Of a stretch of DNA of 14,867 nucleotides, positions 1-6,430 are shown piece after piece; position 1 is the first letter of the stretch; every line of letters begins with the position of its first letter. The stretch lies in the NCBI RefSeq assembly GCF_937920075.1, contig NZ_CALETI010000396.1, positions 1 to 14,867 of the forward strand. Direction: 5' to 3'. The notes under the pieces were generated by a model. That model saw only the letters and a list, made by a program, of their open reading frames with translations, had not been told where the DNA came from and searched no databases. This stretch comes from an uncultured Agitococcus sp. Lineage in GTDB: Bacteria > Pseudomonadota > Gammaproteobacteria > Pseudomonadales > Moraxellaceae. The translations under genes and the position numbers were made by a program.

Positions 1-623
1 TCATGTCTCTAGCTGATGGTGTACGATTAGTCGCCTTGCGCGGACGCTTAATGCAACAAGCTGTACCAATGGGTTTAGGAGCAATGGCTGCGATTTTAGG
101 TTTAGATGATGCGGATGTCATTGCGTCCTGTCAATCAGCAAGCAAGGTTGGCATTGTCGAAGCGGTCAATTTTAATGCACCTGCACAAGTCGTTATTGCC
201 GGCGAAACAGACGCTGTCAATGCTGCAATGAAGGCAGCCTCTGAACGTGGTGCAAAACGCGCGCTTATTTTACCTGTCAGTGTACCAGCCCATAGTTCTT
301 TAATGCGTCCTGCGGCGGCTATGTTAGGTGAAGCCTTAGATAATATCGATTTTCATCAAGCTGCAATTCCTGTGGTGCAAAATGTTGGGGCAACGGTTGA
401 ACCAAATGTCACCGCTATTCGCCAAGCTTTAGTAGCACAGCTTTATAGCCCTGTACGTTGGGTACAAACCGTTGAGTATTTAGCCGCACAAGGTGTCACT
501 CGTGTCGTTGAATGTGGTTCGGGCAAAGTGTTGTGTGGTTTAAATAAACGTATTAACAAAGCACTGATCTGTGAGTCTTTAGAAAATGTTGCAGGATTAA
601 CGGCAGCTTTGGCGATCAAATAG
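1..623 (+). CDS. fabD: Malonyl-CoA:ACP transacylase FabD, C-terminal part (5' end outside window)
   Basis: FabD moves the malonyl group from CoA to acyl carrier protein, giving the chain-extension substrate of type II fatty acid synthesis in the cytoplasm. About 206 residues are present. The first ATG (base 3) is internal: it falls where family members read 'SLADALRLV', so the GHSLG nucleophile-elbow serine lies upstream of the window. Visible motifs are the malonate-binding arginine in LRGRLMQ (R13 counted from base 3) and the catalytic histidine in PVSVPAHSSLM (H97). They are 84 residues apart, the same spacing as R117 and H201 of E. coli FabD. The stop TAG at 621 overlaps the fabG ribosome-binding site, so the genes are co-transcribed. 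No frameshift is seen. Identification is very secure. Confidence 0.96.
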   Translation, partial: MSLADGVRLVALRGRLMQQAVPMGLGAMAAILGLDDADVIASCQSASKVGIVEAVNFNAPAQVVIAGETDAVNAAMKAASERGAKRALILPVSVPAHSSLMRPAAAMLGEALDNIDFHQAAIPVVQNVGATVEPNVTAIRQALVAQLYSPVRWVQTVEYLAAQGVTRVVECGSGKVLCGLNKRINKALICESLENVAGLTAALAIK

Positions 624-632
624 GAGTTTATT

Positions 633-1367
633 ATGTCATTACAAGGCAAAGTTGCCATTGTGACAGGCGCAAGTCGTGGTATTGGTAAGGCAATTGCTCA
701 ACAATTAGCGAGTCAAGGTGCGATTGTGGTTGGTACAGCCACCACCGAGGCAGGTGCAGAGGCCATTAGCCAATATTTAGCAGAATATAATGGTGCTGGC
801 TTGGCATTAGATGTCACACAAGCTGATGCAATTGATAAATTTTTAGCCCAAGTACAAGAGCGTTTTGGTACACCATTAATTTTAGTTAATAATGCGGGTA
901 TTACTAAAGACGGTTTGTTATTACGCATGAAAGATAGCGATTGGGATGCGGTGATTAATACCAACTTAACGGCCATTTTTCGTTTATCCAAAGCCTGTTT
1001 AAAAGGCATGGGTAAAGCACGTTGGGGGCGAATTATTAATATTAGTTCTGTGGTCGGCCAAATGGGTAATGCAGGACAATGTAACTATGCCGCTGCAAAA
1101 GCAGGCTTAGAAGGTTTTAGCCGCGCCTTAGCCAAAGAAATGGGCAGCCGCGCGATTACTGTCAATTGTATTGCACCAGGTTTTATTAAAACCGATATGA
1201 CCGATGTTTTAACCGAAGATCAACAAGCGGTGATGTTGGCTCAAATTCCAGCAAACCGTTTGGGACAACCCGAAGAAATTGCCTATGCTGTTGCTTTTTT
1301 GGCCAGTGACCAAGCAGGATACATCAATGGCGTGACTTTAGACGTCAATGGCGGTATGTATATGTAA
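633..1367 (+). CDS. fabG: 3-oxoacyl-[ACP] reductase FabG
   Basis: FabG is the NADPH-dependent reductase that converts 3-oxoacyl-ACP to 3-hydroxyacyl-ACP in fatty acid elongation; it is cytoplasmic and tetrameric in this family. The 244 residues equal the E. coli length. Visible are the cofactor glycine motif TGASRGIG (11-18), NNAG (86-89) and the catalytic set N111, S139, Y152 and K156 (YAAAK). The end GVTLDVNGGMYM is typical of FabG and not of generic short-chain dehydrogenases. The ATG is preceded by TAGGAG, which contains the fabD stop, leaving 9 nt between the genes. A 131-nt gap with a candidate promoter separates it from acpP. Confidence 0.98.
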   Translation: MSLQGKVAIVTGASRGIGKAIAQQLASQGAIVVGTATTEAGAEAISQYLAEYNGAGLALDVTQADAIDKFLAQVQERFGTPLILVNNAGITKDGLLLRMKDSDWDAVINTNLTAIFRLSKACLKGMGKARWGRIINISSVVGQMGNAGQCNYAAAKAGLEGFSRALAKEMGSRAITVNCIAPGFIKTDMTDVLTEDQQAVMLAQIPANRLGQPEEIAYAVAFLASDQAGYINGVTLDVNGGMYM

Positions 1368-1378
1368 CTCTTTTAATC

Positions 1379-1437
1379 AAACAATCGTTTAGGTGTTGCG
1401 ATAAAGCGCAGAGCTTCATACACTACGGCGATTGTTT
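1379..1437. repeat. 9-bp inverted repeat framing the acpP promoter region
   Basis: The arms AAACAATCG (1379-1387) and CGATTGTTT (1429-1437) are perfect reverse complements with 41 nt between them. The candidate acpP promoter lies inside the loop, and its start point would fall in or beside the right arm. The spacing is too wide for an efficient terminator. It could be a pair of half-sites for a regulator, a folded 5' end in read-through mRNA from fabG, or chance in AT-rich DNA. Confidence 0.45.
1396..1424 (+). promoter_or_regulatory. Candidate sigma-70 promoter for acpP
   Basis: TTGCGA (1396-1401) and TACACT (1419-1424) are separated by 17 nt, each matching 4 of 6 consensus bases. The predicted start near 1432 gives a leader of about 67 nt before the acpP GTG. 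A dedicated acpP promoter is known in E. coli, where ACP is needed in large excess over the enzymes, and the terminator just after acpP here fits that arrangement. The call rests on pattern matching only. Confidence 0.4.
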
Positions 1438-1498
1438 ATTGATGATCTCATACAGAACATCAATAAAAATAGAATCTACCCACAGGAGAACAAAGAAA

Positions 1499-1735
1499 GT
1501 GAGTAACATCGAAGAACGCGTTAAAAAAATCGTTGCCGAGCAATTAGGTGTTAAATTAGAAGACGTTAAAAACGAATCTTCTTTTGTTGATGATCTCGGT
1601 GCTGATTCTTTAGATACCGTTGAATTAGTCATGGCTTTAGAAGAAGAATTTGAAACCGAAATTCCTGATGAAGAAGCTGAAAAAATCAATACAGTACAAG
1701 CTGCCATTGATTACGTTGTTGCCAATACAAAATAA
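1499..1735 (+). CDS. acpP: Acyl carrier protein
   Basis: ACP carries growing acyl chains on a 4'-phosphopantetheine arm during fatty acid synthesis. The start is taken as GTG at 1499, preceded by AGGAG (1484-1488) at 10 nt. This gives 78 residues, the E. coli AcpP length, beginning (M)SNIEERVKKIV. An in-frame TTG or ATG near 1439-1442 would add a non-conserved basic tail and is rejected. The prosthetic-group serine is S37 in GADSLDTVE. The protein is strongly acidic in helix II (VELVMALEEEFETEIPDEEAE), the face that docks to FabD, FabG and FabF. It has its own candidate promoter and a strong terminator 20 nt after the stop. Confidence 0.98.
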   Translation: MSNIEERVKKIVAEQLGVKLEDVKNESSFVDDLGADSLDTVELVMALEEEFETEIPDEEAEKINTVQAAIDYVVANTK

Positions 1736-1754
1736 TTGGACAACTGACAAAAAT

Positions 1755-1792
1755 ACCGCATCCCGTTACCGCGGGTCATGCGGTTTTTTTTT
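1755..1792 (+). terminator. Rho-independent terminator after acpP
   Basis: ACCGCAT (1755-1761) pairs with ATGCGGT (1778-1784). An inner CCCG/CGGG pairing can extend the stem, and a run of nine T (1784-1792) follows. It should end most transcripts after acpP and keep ACP output independent of fabF. Confidence 0.9.
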
Positions 1793-1815
1793 GCAATTTT
1801 AATGTCAAATAAATA

Positions 1816-1829
1816 TGCTTAAATAAGCA
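1816..1829. promoter_or_regulatory. Short palindrome and TATAAT upstream of fabF
   Basis: TGCTTA-AA-TAAGCA (1816-1829) is a 6+6 bp dyad, and a perfect TATAAT lies 6 nt further on (1836-1841). No good -35 hexamer is visible 16-18 nt before that TATAAT; the palindrome occupies the position. This could mean an operator overlapping a weak or activated fabF promoter. The assignment is inference only. Confidence 0.3.
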
Positions 1830-1846
1830 CTAAAATATAATTTAAT

Positions 1847-1904
1847 CGTACACTGAGCGAAGTCGAAGTGTTATTTGCTATGGTTCGACTCCGCTCACCA
1901 TACG
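1847..1904. repeat. 58-bp bipartite palindromic repeat element
   Basis: The two halves each form a hairpin: ACACT/AGTGT closes 1850-1871 and TATGGT/ACCATA closes the second half (1879-1902). The halves are also inverted copies of each other: GAGCGAAGTCGAA (1855-1867) against TTCGACTCCGCTC (1884-1896) with one mismatch, and outer CGTA (1847-1850) against TACG (1901-1904). The core GAGCGAAGTCGAA resembles a dispersed intergenic repeat that I recall from many bacterial genomes; no search was possible. It sits between the acpP terminator and fabF and should be transcribed as part of the fabF leader if transcription starts upstream. Confidence 0.75.
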
Positions 1905-1955
1905 CGACAACACCTAGTTTTCGTTTTTAAATGTTGTTAATAATTGGAGAAACAT

Positions 1956-3188
1956 ATGAGCCGCCGTCGGGTTGTTGTGACTGGTTTGGGCATGGTTACC
2001 AGTTTAGGGGCAGATGTTGCCAGCACATGGAGCCATATTTTACAAGGAAAGAGTGGAATTTCTCATATTGATCATTTTGATGCCAGTCAATATAAAACCC
2101 GTTTTGCTGGCCTTGTTCGCGATTTTAAAGCTGAAGAATATTTGCCTGCCAAAGAATTACGCCGTTATGATGAATTTATGCACTATGGTATTGCAGCAGG
2201 TGTGCAAGCGATTCAAGATGCGCAACTCACTGTTACCCCCGAAAATGCCTCACGGATTGGTGTGGCTTTAGGTTCTGGCATTGGCGGTTTAACCACTATC
2301 GAAGCAAACCATCAGCAACTATTGCAAAAAAGTAAAATTTCACCGTTTTTTGTGCCGGGTTCAATTATTAATATGGCCGCAGGTTTGTTGGCGATTCGTT
2401 ATGGTCTTAAAGGGCCAAATTTAGCGTTAACCACGGCTTGTACCACAGCAACCCATTGTATTGGCTTGGCAGCACGCTTAATTGCGTATGGTGATGCGGA
2501 TGTATTTGTGGCAGGTGGTGCAGAAAAAGCGTCATCGCCTTTAGGCATTGCAGGTTTTTCGTCAGCGCAAGCCTTATCGACGCGCAATGATAATCCGCAA
2601 GCAGCGAGTCGTCCATTTGACAAAGATCGTGACGGTTTTGTGTTGGGCGATGGTGCAGGTATCTTAATTTTGGAAGAATATGAACACGCATTAAAACGTG
2701 GTGCAAAAATTTACGCTGAATTAGTTGGCTTTGGCATGAGTGATGATGCTTTTCATATTACTGCTCCCCCTGAAACAGGTGAAGGTGCAGCAGCCGCAAT
2801 GACGAATGCACTCAAGGATGCTCAACTTGAACCAAATGCTGTGGATTATATTAACGCGCATGGTACAAGTACCCCTGCGGGTGATGTTGCCGAGTCGCGT
2901 GCGATTGAAAGTGTGTTTGGTGAACATGCAACAACGTTAGCAGTTAGCTCTACCAAGTCGATGATTGGTCATTTATTAGGTGCAGCAGGCGCAGTAGAGG
3001 CCATTTTTAGTGTATTGGCGATTCGTGACAATATCGCCCCTCCCACAATTAATTTAAATAACCCTGACCCTGCTTGTCGTTTAGATTATGTGCCGCATCA
3101 AGCACGTCCGATGAAGATTGATGTTGCTTTGTCAAATTCTTTTGGTTTTGGCGGAACTAATGGCTCATTGATTTTTAAACGGATTTAA
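1956..3188 (+). CDS. fabF: 3-oxoacyl-[ACP] synthase II FabF
   Basis: FabF is the condensing enzyme that elongates acyl-ACP with malonyl-ACP. KAS II enzymes handle the C16:1 to C18:1 step and so tune membrane fluidity. The ATG at 1956 has GGAGA (1946-1950) in front. An in-frame TTG at 1944 overlaps that ribosome-binding site and is rejected. The 410 residues match the usual length. The catalytic triad is C162 (TTACTTATHCIG), H302 (NAHGTSTPAGD) and H339, with K334 in SSTKSMIGH; the glycine-rich NSFGFGGTN is at 394-402. In close relatives pabC follows immediately, but here about 2.4 kb of other DNA intervenes. Confidence 0.97.
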   Translation: MSRRRVVVTGLGMVTSLGADVASTWSHILQGKSGISHIDHFDASQYKTRFAGLVRDFKAEEYLPAKELRRYDEFMHYGIAAGVQAIQDAQLTVTPENASRIGVALGSGIGGLTTIEANHQQLLQKSKISPFFVPGSIINMAAGLLAIRYGLKGPNLALTTACTTATHCIGLAARLIAYGDADVFVAGGAEKASSPLGIAGFSSAQALSTRNDNPQAASRPFDKDRDGFVLGDGAGILILEEYEHALKRGAKIYAELVGFGMSDDAFHITAPPETGEGAAAAMTNALKDAQLEPNAVDYINAHGTSTPAGDVAESRAIESVFGEHATTLAVSSTKSMIGHLLGAAGAVEAIFSVLAIRDNIAPPTINLNNPDPACRLDYVPHQARPMKIDVALSNSFGFGGTNGSLIFKRI

Positions 3189-3204
3189 ATTAAGACTTAG
3201 ACGG

Positions 3205-3227
3205 ATGGGTTGAGGAATGAAACCCAT
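3205..3227 (+). terminator. Hairpin just after fabF, possible weak terminator
   Basis: ATGGGTT (3205-3211) and AACCCAT (3221-3227) form a 7-bp stem with a 9-nt loop, starting 17 nt after the fabF stop. There is no downstream T-run, so intrinsic termination is uncertain. The hairpin may instead protect the 3' end of the fabF mRNA. Confidence 0.35.
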
Positions 3228-3242
3228 TGAGTTAGGTGTTAA

Positions 3243-3468
3243 ATAGTCTGTGTTAAATGCAACGTATCACAGGATTGCCCTTAGCTACGCTGCATACAGA
3301 CTATAACTTTGGCATAACTGGGAGTGTTTGACATGCCTAATCACATATCAAAAAGAAAGCTATGTAGCCTGTATGCAGCGTAGCGAAATACAGAAAAAAT
3401 GTATTTGAAACATTAAGTTATGATTTTTACCATAAATCCCGTGTTACGTTGCACTTCACACGGGCTAC
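3243..3468. repeat. Cluster of four REP-like hairpin units in alternating orientation
   Basis: The stretch between fabF and the convergent dehydrogenase gene is built from related units. Unit 1 (+, 3244-3273) has stem CTGTG/CACAG. Unit 2 (-, about 3280-3304) shares a perfect 16-bp core with unit 3 in inverted orientation (3284-3299 against 3369-3384), and its ATAGTCTGT end pairs perfectly with the start of unit 1 (3243-3251 against 3296-3304). Unit 3 (+, 3364-3393) has stem CTGTAT/ATACAG after GTAG. Unit 4 (-, 3438-3468) has stem CCCGTGT/ACACGGG after GTAG. Units 1 and 4 align over 30 bases with 6 differences. Two of these differences exchange a T-A stem pair for C-G. A GTAG head followed by an imperfect palindrome is the signature of RAYT-associated REP sequences. 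Confidence 0.8.
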
Positions 3469-3473
3469 CAAAC

Positions 3474-4889
3474 TTATTGAGGTACAGCCATAAACCGTTG
3501 TTGATAGCTTAATAAAGACAAGCGTAATTGCTCACGCTGTTGAGCGGTCTCTTGGGTTTTAGCTAATAAATGTGTGGCTTGAGGCTGTCTATCTAACCAA
3601 AAAAGTCCTGTACATTTGCCTGCTTCCGTAGCGGTTGCCAACCAAACAATAGTATCAGCACCTTGCTCTGGTGATCTTAATAAAGGTTTAGTTAAACGAT
3701 AAAATTCAGGTAAAGCACTGATAACACCTGTTGTTTCAGCCCAACCAGGATGCATAGCATGAACACAAATCCCATCTGTTTGCCACGTGTTTGCCCATTG
3801 TTCGGTTGTTATCATTAAGCCACGTTTAGCCTTAGCATAAGCAACACTGCCAGAATAAGCTCCGCCTTTATTTTCTAGATCATCAACATCAATTTTTTGG
3901 CTATACATACCACCTGACAAAACATTAATCACTCTAGAGCCTTTGATTAATAAAGATTTTAGTTGTTCGGTTAATATAAAAGGCGATAATAGTAATAAAG
4001 CAAAGCTTTGCTCTAAACCTTCTTTAGTTTGTTGGCGCGGATTAAATAATGCCCCAGCATTATTAATTAAGACATCAATCGGCTTAGCATTTTTTATCAA
4101 TCGTTGACTTAGTGCTAACACATCATTCATTAGGCTTAAATCGGCCAATTCGATGTGAATGTGTGGATTTCCCGTTTCTTTGATTAAAGATGCTTGAATA
4201 GATTTTGCTTTGTTTGCATTACGCATAACAAGGGTAAGATCAGCCCCTTTAGCAGCTAATGATTTAGCGGCTGCTAAGCCTAAGCCAGAGCTAGTGCCAG
4301 TAATCACAACATGTTTGTTTTTAATTGACGCAGAAACAGGATGCCAATTTTTTTGTGCTTGCAAATAGCCATATTTCGTAAAAGGCCATAGAGCAGGTAA
4401 AACTAATTTTTGCTTTAAGGACTCAGATGCAGCTATAGGAACAGGATAATTATCATTAAGAGCTTGTTCTAGGCCACGCATGGAGTTTTGGCCTAATTGC
4501 TGCAATGAGCGACGCATCACGGGAATAAGATATTGTAAAACACCTGTAAATTCTAAATCAGCTTGCCAAGTAATATGCGTATGGTCATTTTGCGCTTTTA
4601 AAACAATGCGGTCGGTGGCTGTGAAGCCTTCTGCTTTACCTAAAAAAGTTAATGAGTGATAAGGTTGATAATCAATTAACTCATAAGCCATAGGTAGTTT
4701 TCGGCCTGCTGATTTTATAATTAAATCAAATTGACTACCTTGTTTAATGGCACCTTGAGATATTTTTTTGGCACTAAAGACACTCGGATCCCAATCGACA
4801 ATTTGGCTAAAATCTGCCAAATAGTCAAAGACTTGCTCGATAGGACGTGCTACCGAAAATTGTTCTTTAAGCTGAAAAGATTGGCTCAT
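3474..4889 (-). CDS. SRPBCC domain fused to short-chain dehydrogenase (DHRS12-like)
   Basis: The 471-residue protein has two domains. Residues about 5-145 read like an SRPBCC (START-like) hydrophobic-ligand domain: FSVARPIEQVFDYLADFSQI and a later ITWQADLEFTG strand. After a linker of about 40 residues, residues about 190-450 are a short-chain dehydrogenase with TGTSSGLG (197-204), NNAG (276-279), a catalytic serine region VLSGGMY (323-329) and YAKAK (Y351, K355). The SGGMY sequence and the region after it recall the DHRS12-like subgroup, which has a classical active site. The substrate is unknown; a lipid or other hydrophobic alcohol or ketone is an inference from the partner domain. No signal peptide is evident. 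The gene is monocistronic or follows the small gene at 4991-5326, convergent with fabF, and its stop lies 5 nt from the REP-like cluster. Confidence 0.85.
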   Translation of the reverse strand: MSQSFQLKEQFSVARPIEQVFDYLADFSQIVDWDPSVFSAKKISQGAIKQGSQFDLIIKSAGRKLPMAYELIDYQPYHSLTFLGKAEGFTATDRIVLKAQNDHTHITWQADLEFTGVLQYLIPVMRRSLQQLGQNSMRGLEQALNDNYPVPIAASESLKQKLVLPALWPFTKYGYLQAQKNWHPVSASIKNKHVVITGTSSGLGLAAAKSLAAKGADLTLVMRNANKAKSIQASLIKETGNPHIHIELADLSLMNDVLALSQRLIKNAKPIDVLINNAGALFNPRQQTKEGLEQSFALLLLSPFILTEQLKSLLIKGSRVINVLSGGMYSQKIDVDDLENKGGAYSGSVAYAKAKRGLMITTEQWANTWQTDGICVHAMHPGWAETTGVISALPEFYRLTKPLLRSPEQGADTIVWLATATEAGKCTGLFWLDRQPQATHLLAKTQETAQQREQLRLSLLSYQQRFMAVPQ

Positions 4890-4897
4890 TGTTGTAG

Positions 4898-4918
4898 GCT
4901 CAATAAAAATTATCGAGC
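4898..4918 (-). promoter_or_regulatory. 9-bp hairpin or operator in the dehydrogenase leader
   Basis: On the minus strand GCTCGATAA-TTT-TTATTGAGC is a dyad with one G/T position, which would be a G-U pair in RNA. Its near edge is 8 nt before the ATG of the SRPBCC-dehydrogenase gene. It could be an operator or an mRNA hairpin next to the start; no clear Shine-Dalgarno sequence is visible between it and the ATG. Confidence 0.4.
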
Positions 4919-4946
4919 TAAAATAAAAGCCATGATTATTTAAAGC

Positions 4947-4977
4947 AATATAACAAAGTTATTTTTATGCTAATCAA
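4947..4977 (-). promoter_or_regulatory. Weak candidate promoter for the SRPBCC-dehydrogenase gene
   Basis: On the minus strand TTGATT (4977-4972) is followed after 19 nt by TATATT (4952-4947). The spacing is longer than optimal and the region is AT-rich, so this is a guess. It would allow transcription independent of the small gene just upstream. Confidence 0.22.
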
Positions 4978-4990
4978 CAGACCCTAAGCC

Positions 4991-5326
4991 CTAACAGCGA
5001 GAGCTGTGATAACTATCATTACTTGCGATACCAAAATTTTGCCAGATTTTATGTTGCAAACAGTGGGGGAGGCGGGATAAATACATATCAGAGCGAGTAT
5101 GAAATCCGACTATTTTGCCATCCACAATAGTTGGGTTTTGGTTGTGCCGTAAAATTTGCCAGTAATAATCTTGGGGTGTATGGTGATTAAATAGGGCGTT
5201 AGTACGAAAGTGTTTAACACCAGACCAATAAGGCAATAGACGTAATTCTAAATGTTCTGTCGATGCGTCAATTGGTAAATCAACTGAAGGAACTAAAGAC
5301 GCAGTTTTGTAGAGCTTGTTAATCAT
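4991..5326 (-). CDS. Orphan small protein of unknown function
   Basis: I do not recognise this 111-residue protein. The ATG at 5326 (reading MINKLYKTASLVP) is chosen because GAGGG stands 9 nt before it on the minus strand; a GTG at 5368 would add 14 residues without a good ribosome-binding site. The protein is basic, rich in histidine (nine) and in tryptophan and tyrosine, and has cysteines at 89 and 111 (the last residue). There is no signal peptide or membrane segment. Motif-like stretches are LELRLLPYWSGVKHFR and RSDMYLSRLPHCLQHK. It lies upstream of, and in the same direction as, the SRPBCC-dehydrogenase gene, 101 nt away, and is divergent from pabC. It may be a real lineage-specific gene or a remnant of a longer one. 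Confidence 0.55.
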   Translation of the reverse strand: MINKLYKTASLVPSVDLPIDASTEHLELRLLPYWSGVKHFRTNALFNHHTPQDYYWQILRHNQNPTIVDGKIVGFHTRSDMYLSRLPHCLQHKIWQNFGIASNDSYHSSRC

Positions 5327-5620
5327 TATTAAATACCCTCTAGAGTTACTATCCCTGTTTTTGGCCACAAGCAGATGTGCTAAAATACCCTAAATGATGG
5401 CTTTTGTAAAATTTTTAATTTATTTAAAAATCAATAAATTATCTAAAAAATATAAAGTAATACCTTATTAAAATTGCAAATGTATATTAGTTAAACATTG
5501 ATTGATAGATAAAAGTTGACTGTTCAAAGAATAGACTTAAAAGCTGTGTGCTGCATCGCAATTTTGCAACAAAATATGACATTAACTGAGCATGGTAATG
5601 AAAAGGTTTTGGAGAACAAT
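5327..5620. other. AT-rich divergent intergenic region before pabC
   Basis: About 290 nt separate the start of the minus-strand small gene from the pabC ATG, with long A/T tracts especially at 5400-5500. It must hold the promoter of the pabC operon and probably that of the small gene. Several TTG-type hexamers occur (TTGCAA at 5474, TTGACT at 5516), but none has a convincing -10 partner at 16-18 nt. A short open frame runs through 5516-5620 in phase with pabC but looks like untranslated leader. Confidence 0.5.
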
Positions 5621-6430
5621 ATGTTAGCGTGTTGGTTAAATGGCCAAGCTATACAAACCTTATCTCTGACTGAGAGAGCCTTTAATTATGGTGATGGCTT
5701 GTTTTCAACAATTGCCATTCGTCAAGGACAGGCGAGTTTAATAGACCTTCATTGGCAACGTTTGGAGCAAGGTTGCCAACGATTATTGATTGATTGTCAA
5801 AATTTGGCTCAGTGGCAAGAAGATTTTTTGCGGTTTATGGCATTGTATCCGGATTGTATAGCTAAGATTATTGTCAGTCGTGGTGTGGGGGGCAGAGGTT
5901 ATTTACCCGAAGCCAATCAGCAGACCCATTGTTATTTTTATGCTTATCCGAGTCATCATCATCCACAACATTATCAACAAGGTATTGATACCGATTTTTT
6001 GCAGCAGCAATTGTCTTGTGGAAAGTTGTTAGCAGGTTTAAAGCATCTTAATCGTTTAGAGCAAGTTTTGTTACGTCAAGAATTGGCACAAACATCTTTT
6101 CCTGAAGCGATTGTTTGTAATGAGCAAGGCTATGTCATTGAAGGCGTTTTTAGTAATTTATTTATTATAAAAAATGGTCAGTTACAAACACCTCGTTTAG
6201 ATCTATCAGGTGTAGATGGAGTTATGCGTCGTCATTTGTTATCTTTGGCGCAACAAATTTTATTGCCAACACAAATCATCAACATATCACCAAGCGATAT
6301 GTTAACGGCTGATGAGGTGTTTTTTTGCAATAGTTTATATGGTATTTGGCCTGTTAAACGGCTTGCTGAAAAAACCTTTGCACAGAATCCTGTGACGCAA
6401 CAATTACAAAGTTTATTACATTATGTCTGA
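5621..6430 (+). CDS. pabC: Aminodeoxychorismate lyase PabC
   Basis: PabC is the pyridoxal-phosphate enzyme that splits 4-amino-4-deoxychorismate to p-aminobenzoate and pyruvate for folate synthesis. The start is ATG 5621, with GGAGAA at 5611-5616. This gives 269 residues, the E. coli length, and the N-terminus MLACWLNGQ, whereas an upstream in-frame start at 5516 adds 35 non-conserved residues. The cofactor lysine is K141 in AGLKHLNRLEQVLLRQEL. E174 in VIEGVFSNLF and FNYGDGLF near the start are typical of fold-IV aminotransferase-like enzymes. It is first in a seven-gene operon, and its last 8 nt overlap mltG. Confidence 0.95.
   Translation: MLACWLNGQAIQTLSLTERAFNYGDGLFSTIAIRQGQASLIDLHWQRLEQGCQRLLIDCQNLAQWQEDFLRFMALYPDCIAKIIVSRGVGGRGYLPEANQQTHCYFYAYPSHHHPQHYQQGIDTDFLQQQLSCGKLLAGLKHLNRLEQVLLRQELAQTSFPEAIVCNEQGYVIEGVFSNLFIIKNGQLQTPRLDLSGVDGVMRRHLLSLAQQILLPTQIINISPSDMLTADEVFFCNSLYGIWPVKRLAEKTFAQNPVTQQLQSLLHYV

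Noticed and set aside
1439..1498. N-terminal extension of acpP from a TTG/ATG start near 1439-1442
   Set aside because: It adds 20 non-conserved residues; GTG 1499 has a good AGGAG and gives the exact AcpP length.
1944..1955. TTG start for fabF at 1944
   Set aside because: The TTG lies inside the ribosome-binding site GGAGA region; ATG 1956 gives the conserved MSRRRVVVTG start.
3333..3383. 16-codon open frame after GGGAG in the fabF downstream region
   Set aside because: It runs into REP-like unit 3 and ends there; it is too short and has no coding support.
3243..3468. CRISPR array in the repeat cluster
   Set aside because: Units alternate in orientation, are hairpins with variable spacing and diverged sequence, and there are no regular spacers or cas genes.
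5516..5620. 35-residue N-terminal extension of PabC
   Set aside because: It is not conserved in the family, has no ribosome-binding site, and ATG 5621 has GGAGAA and restores 269 residues.
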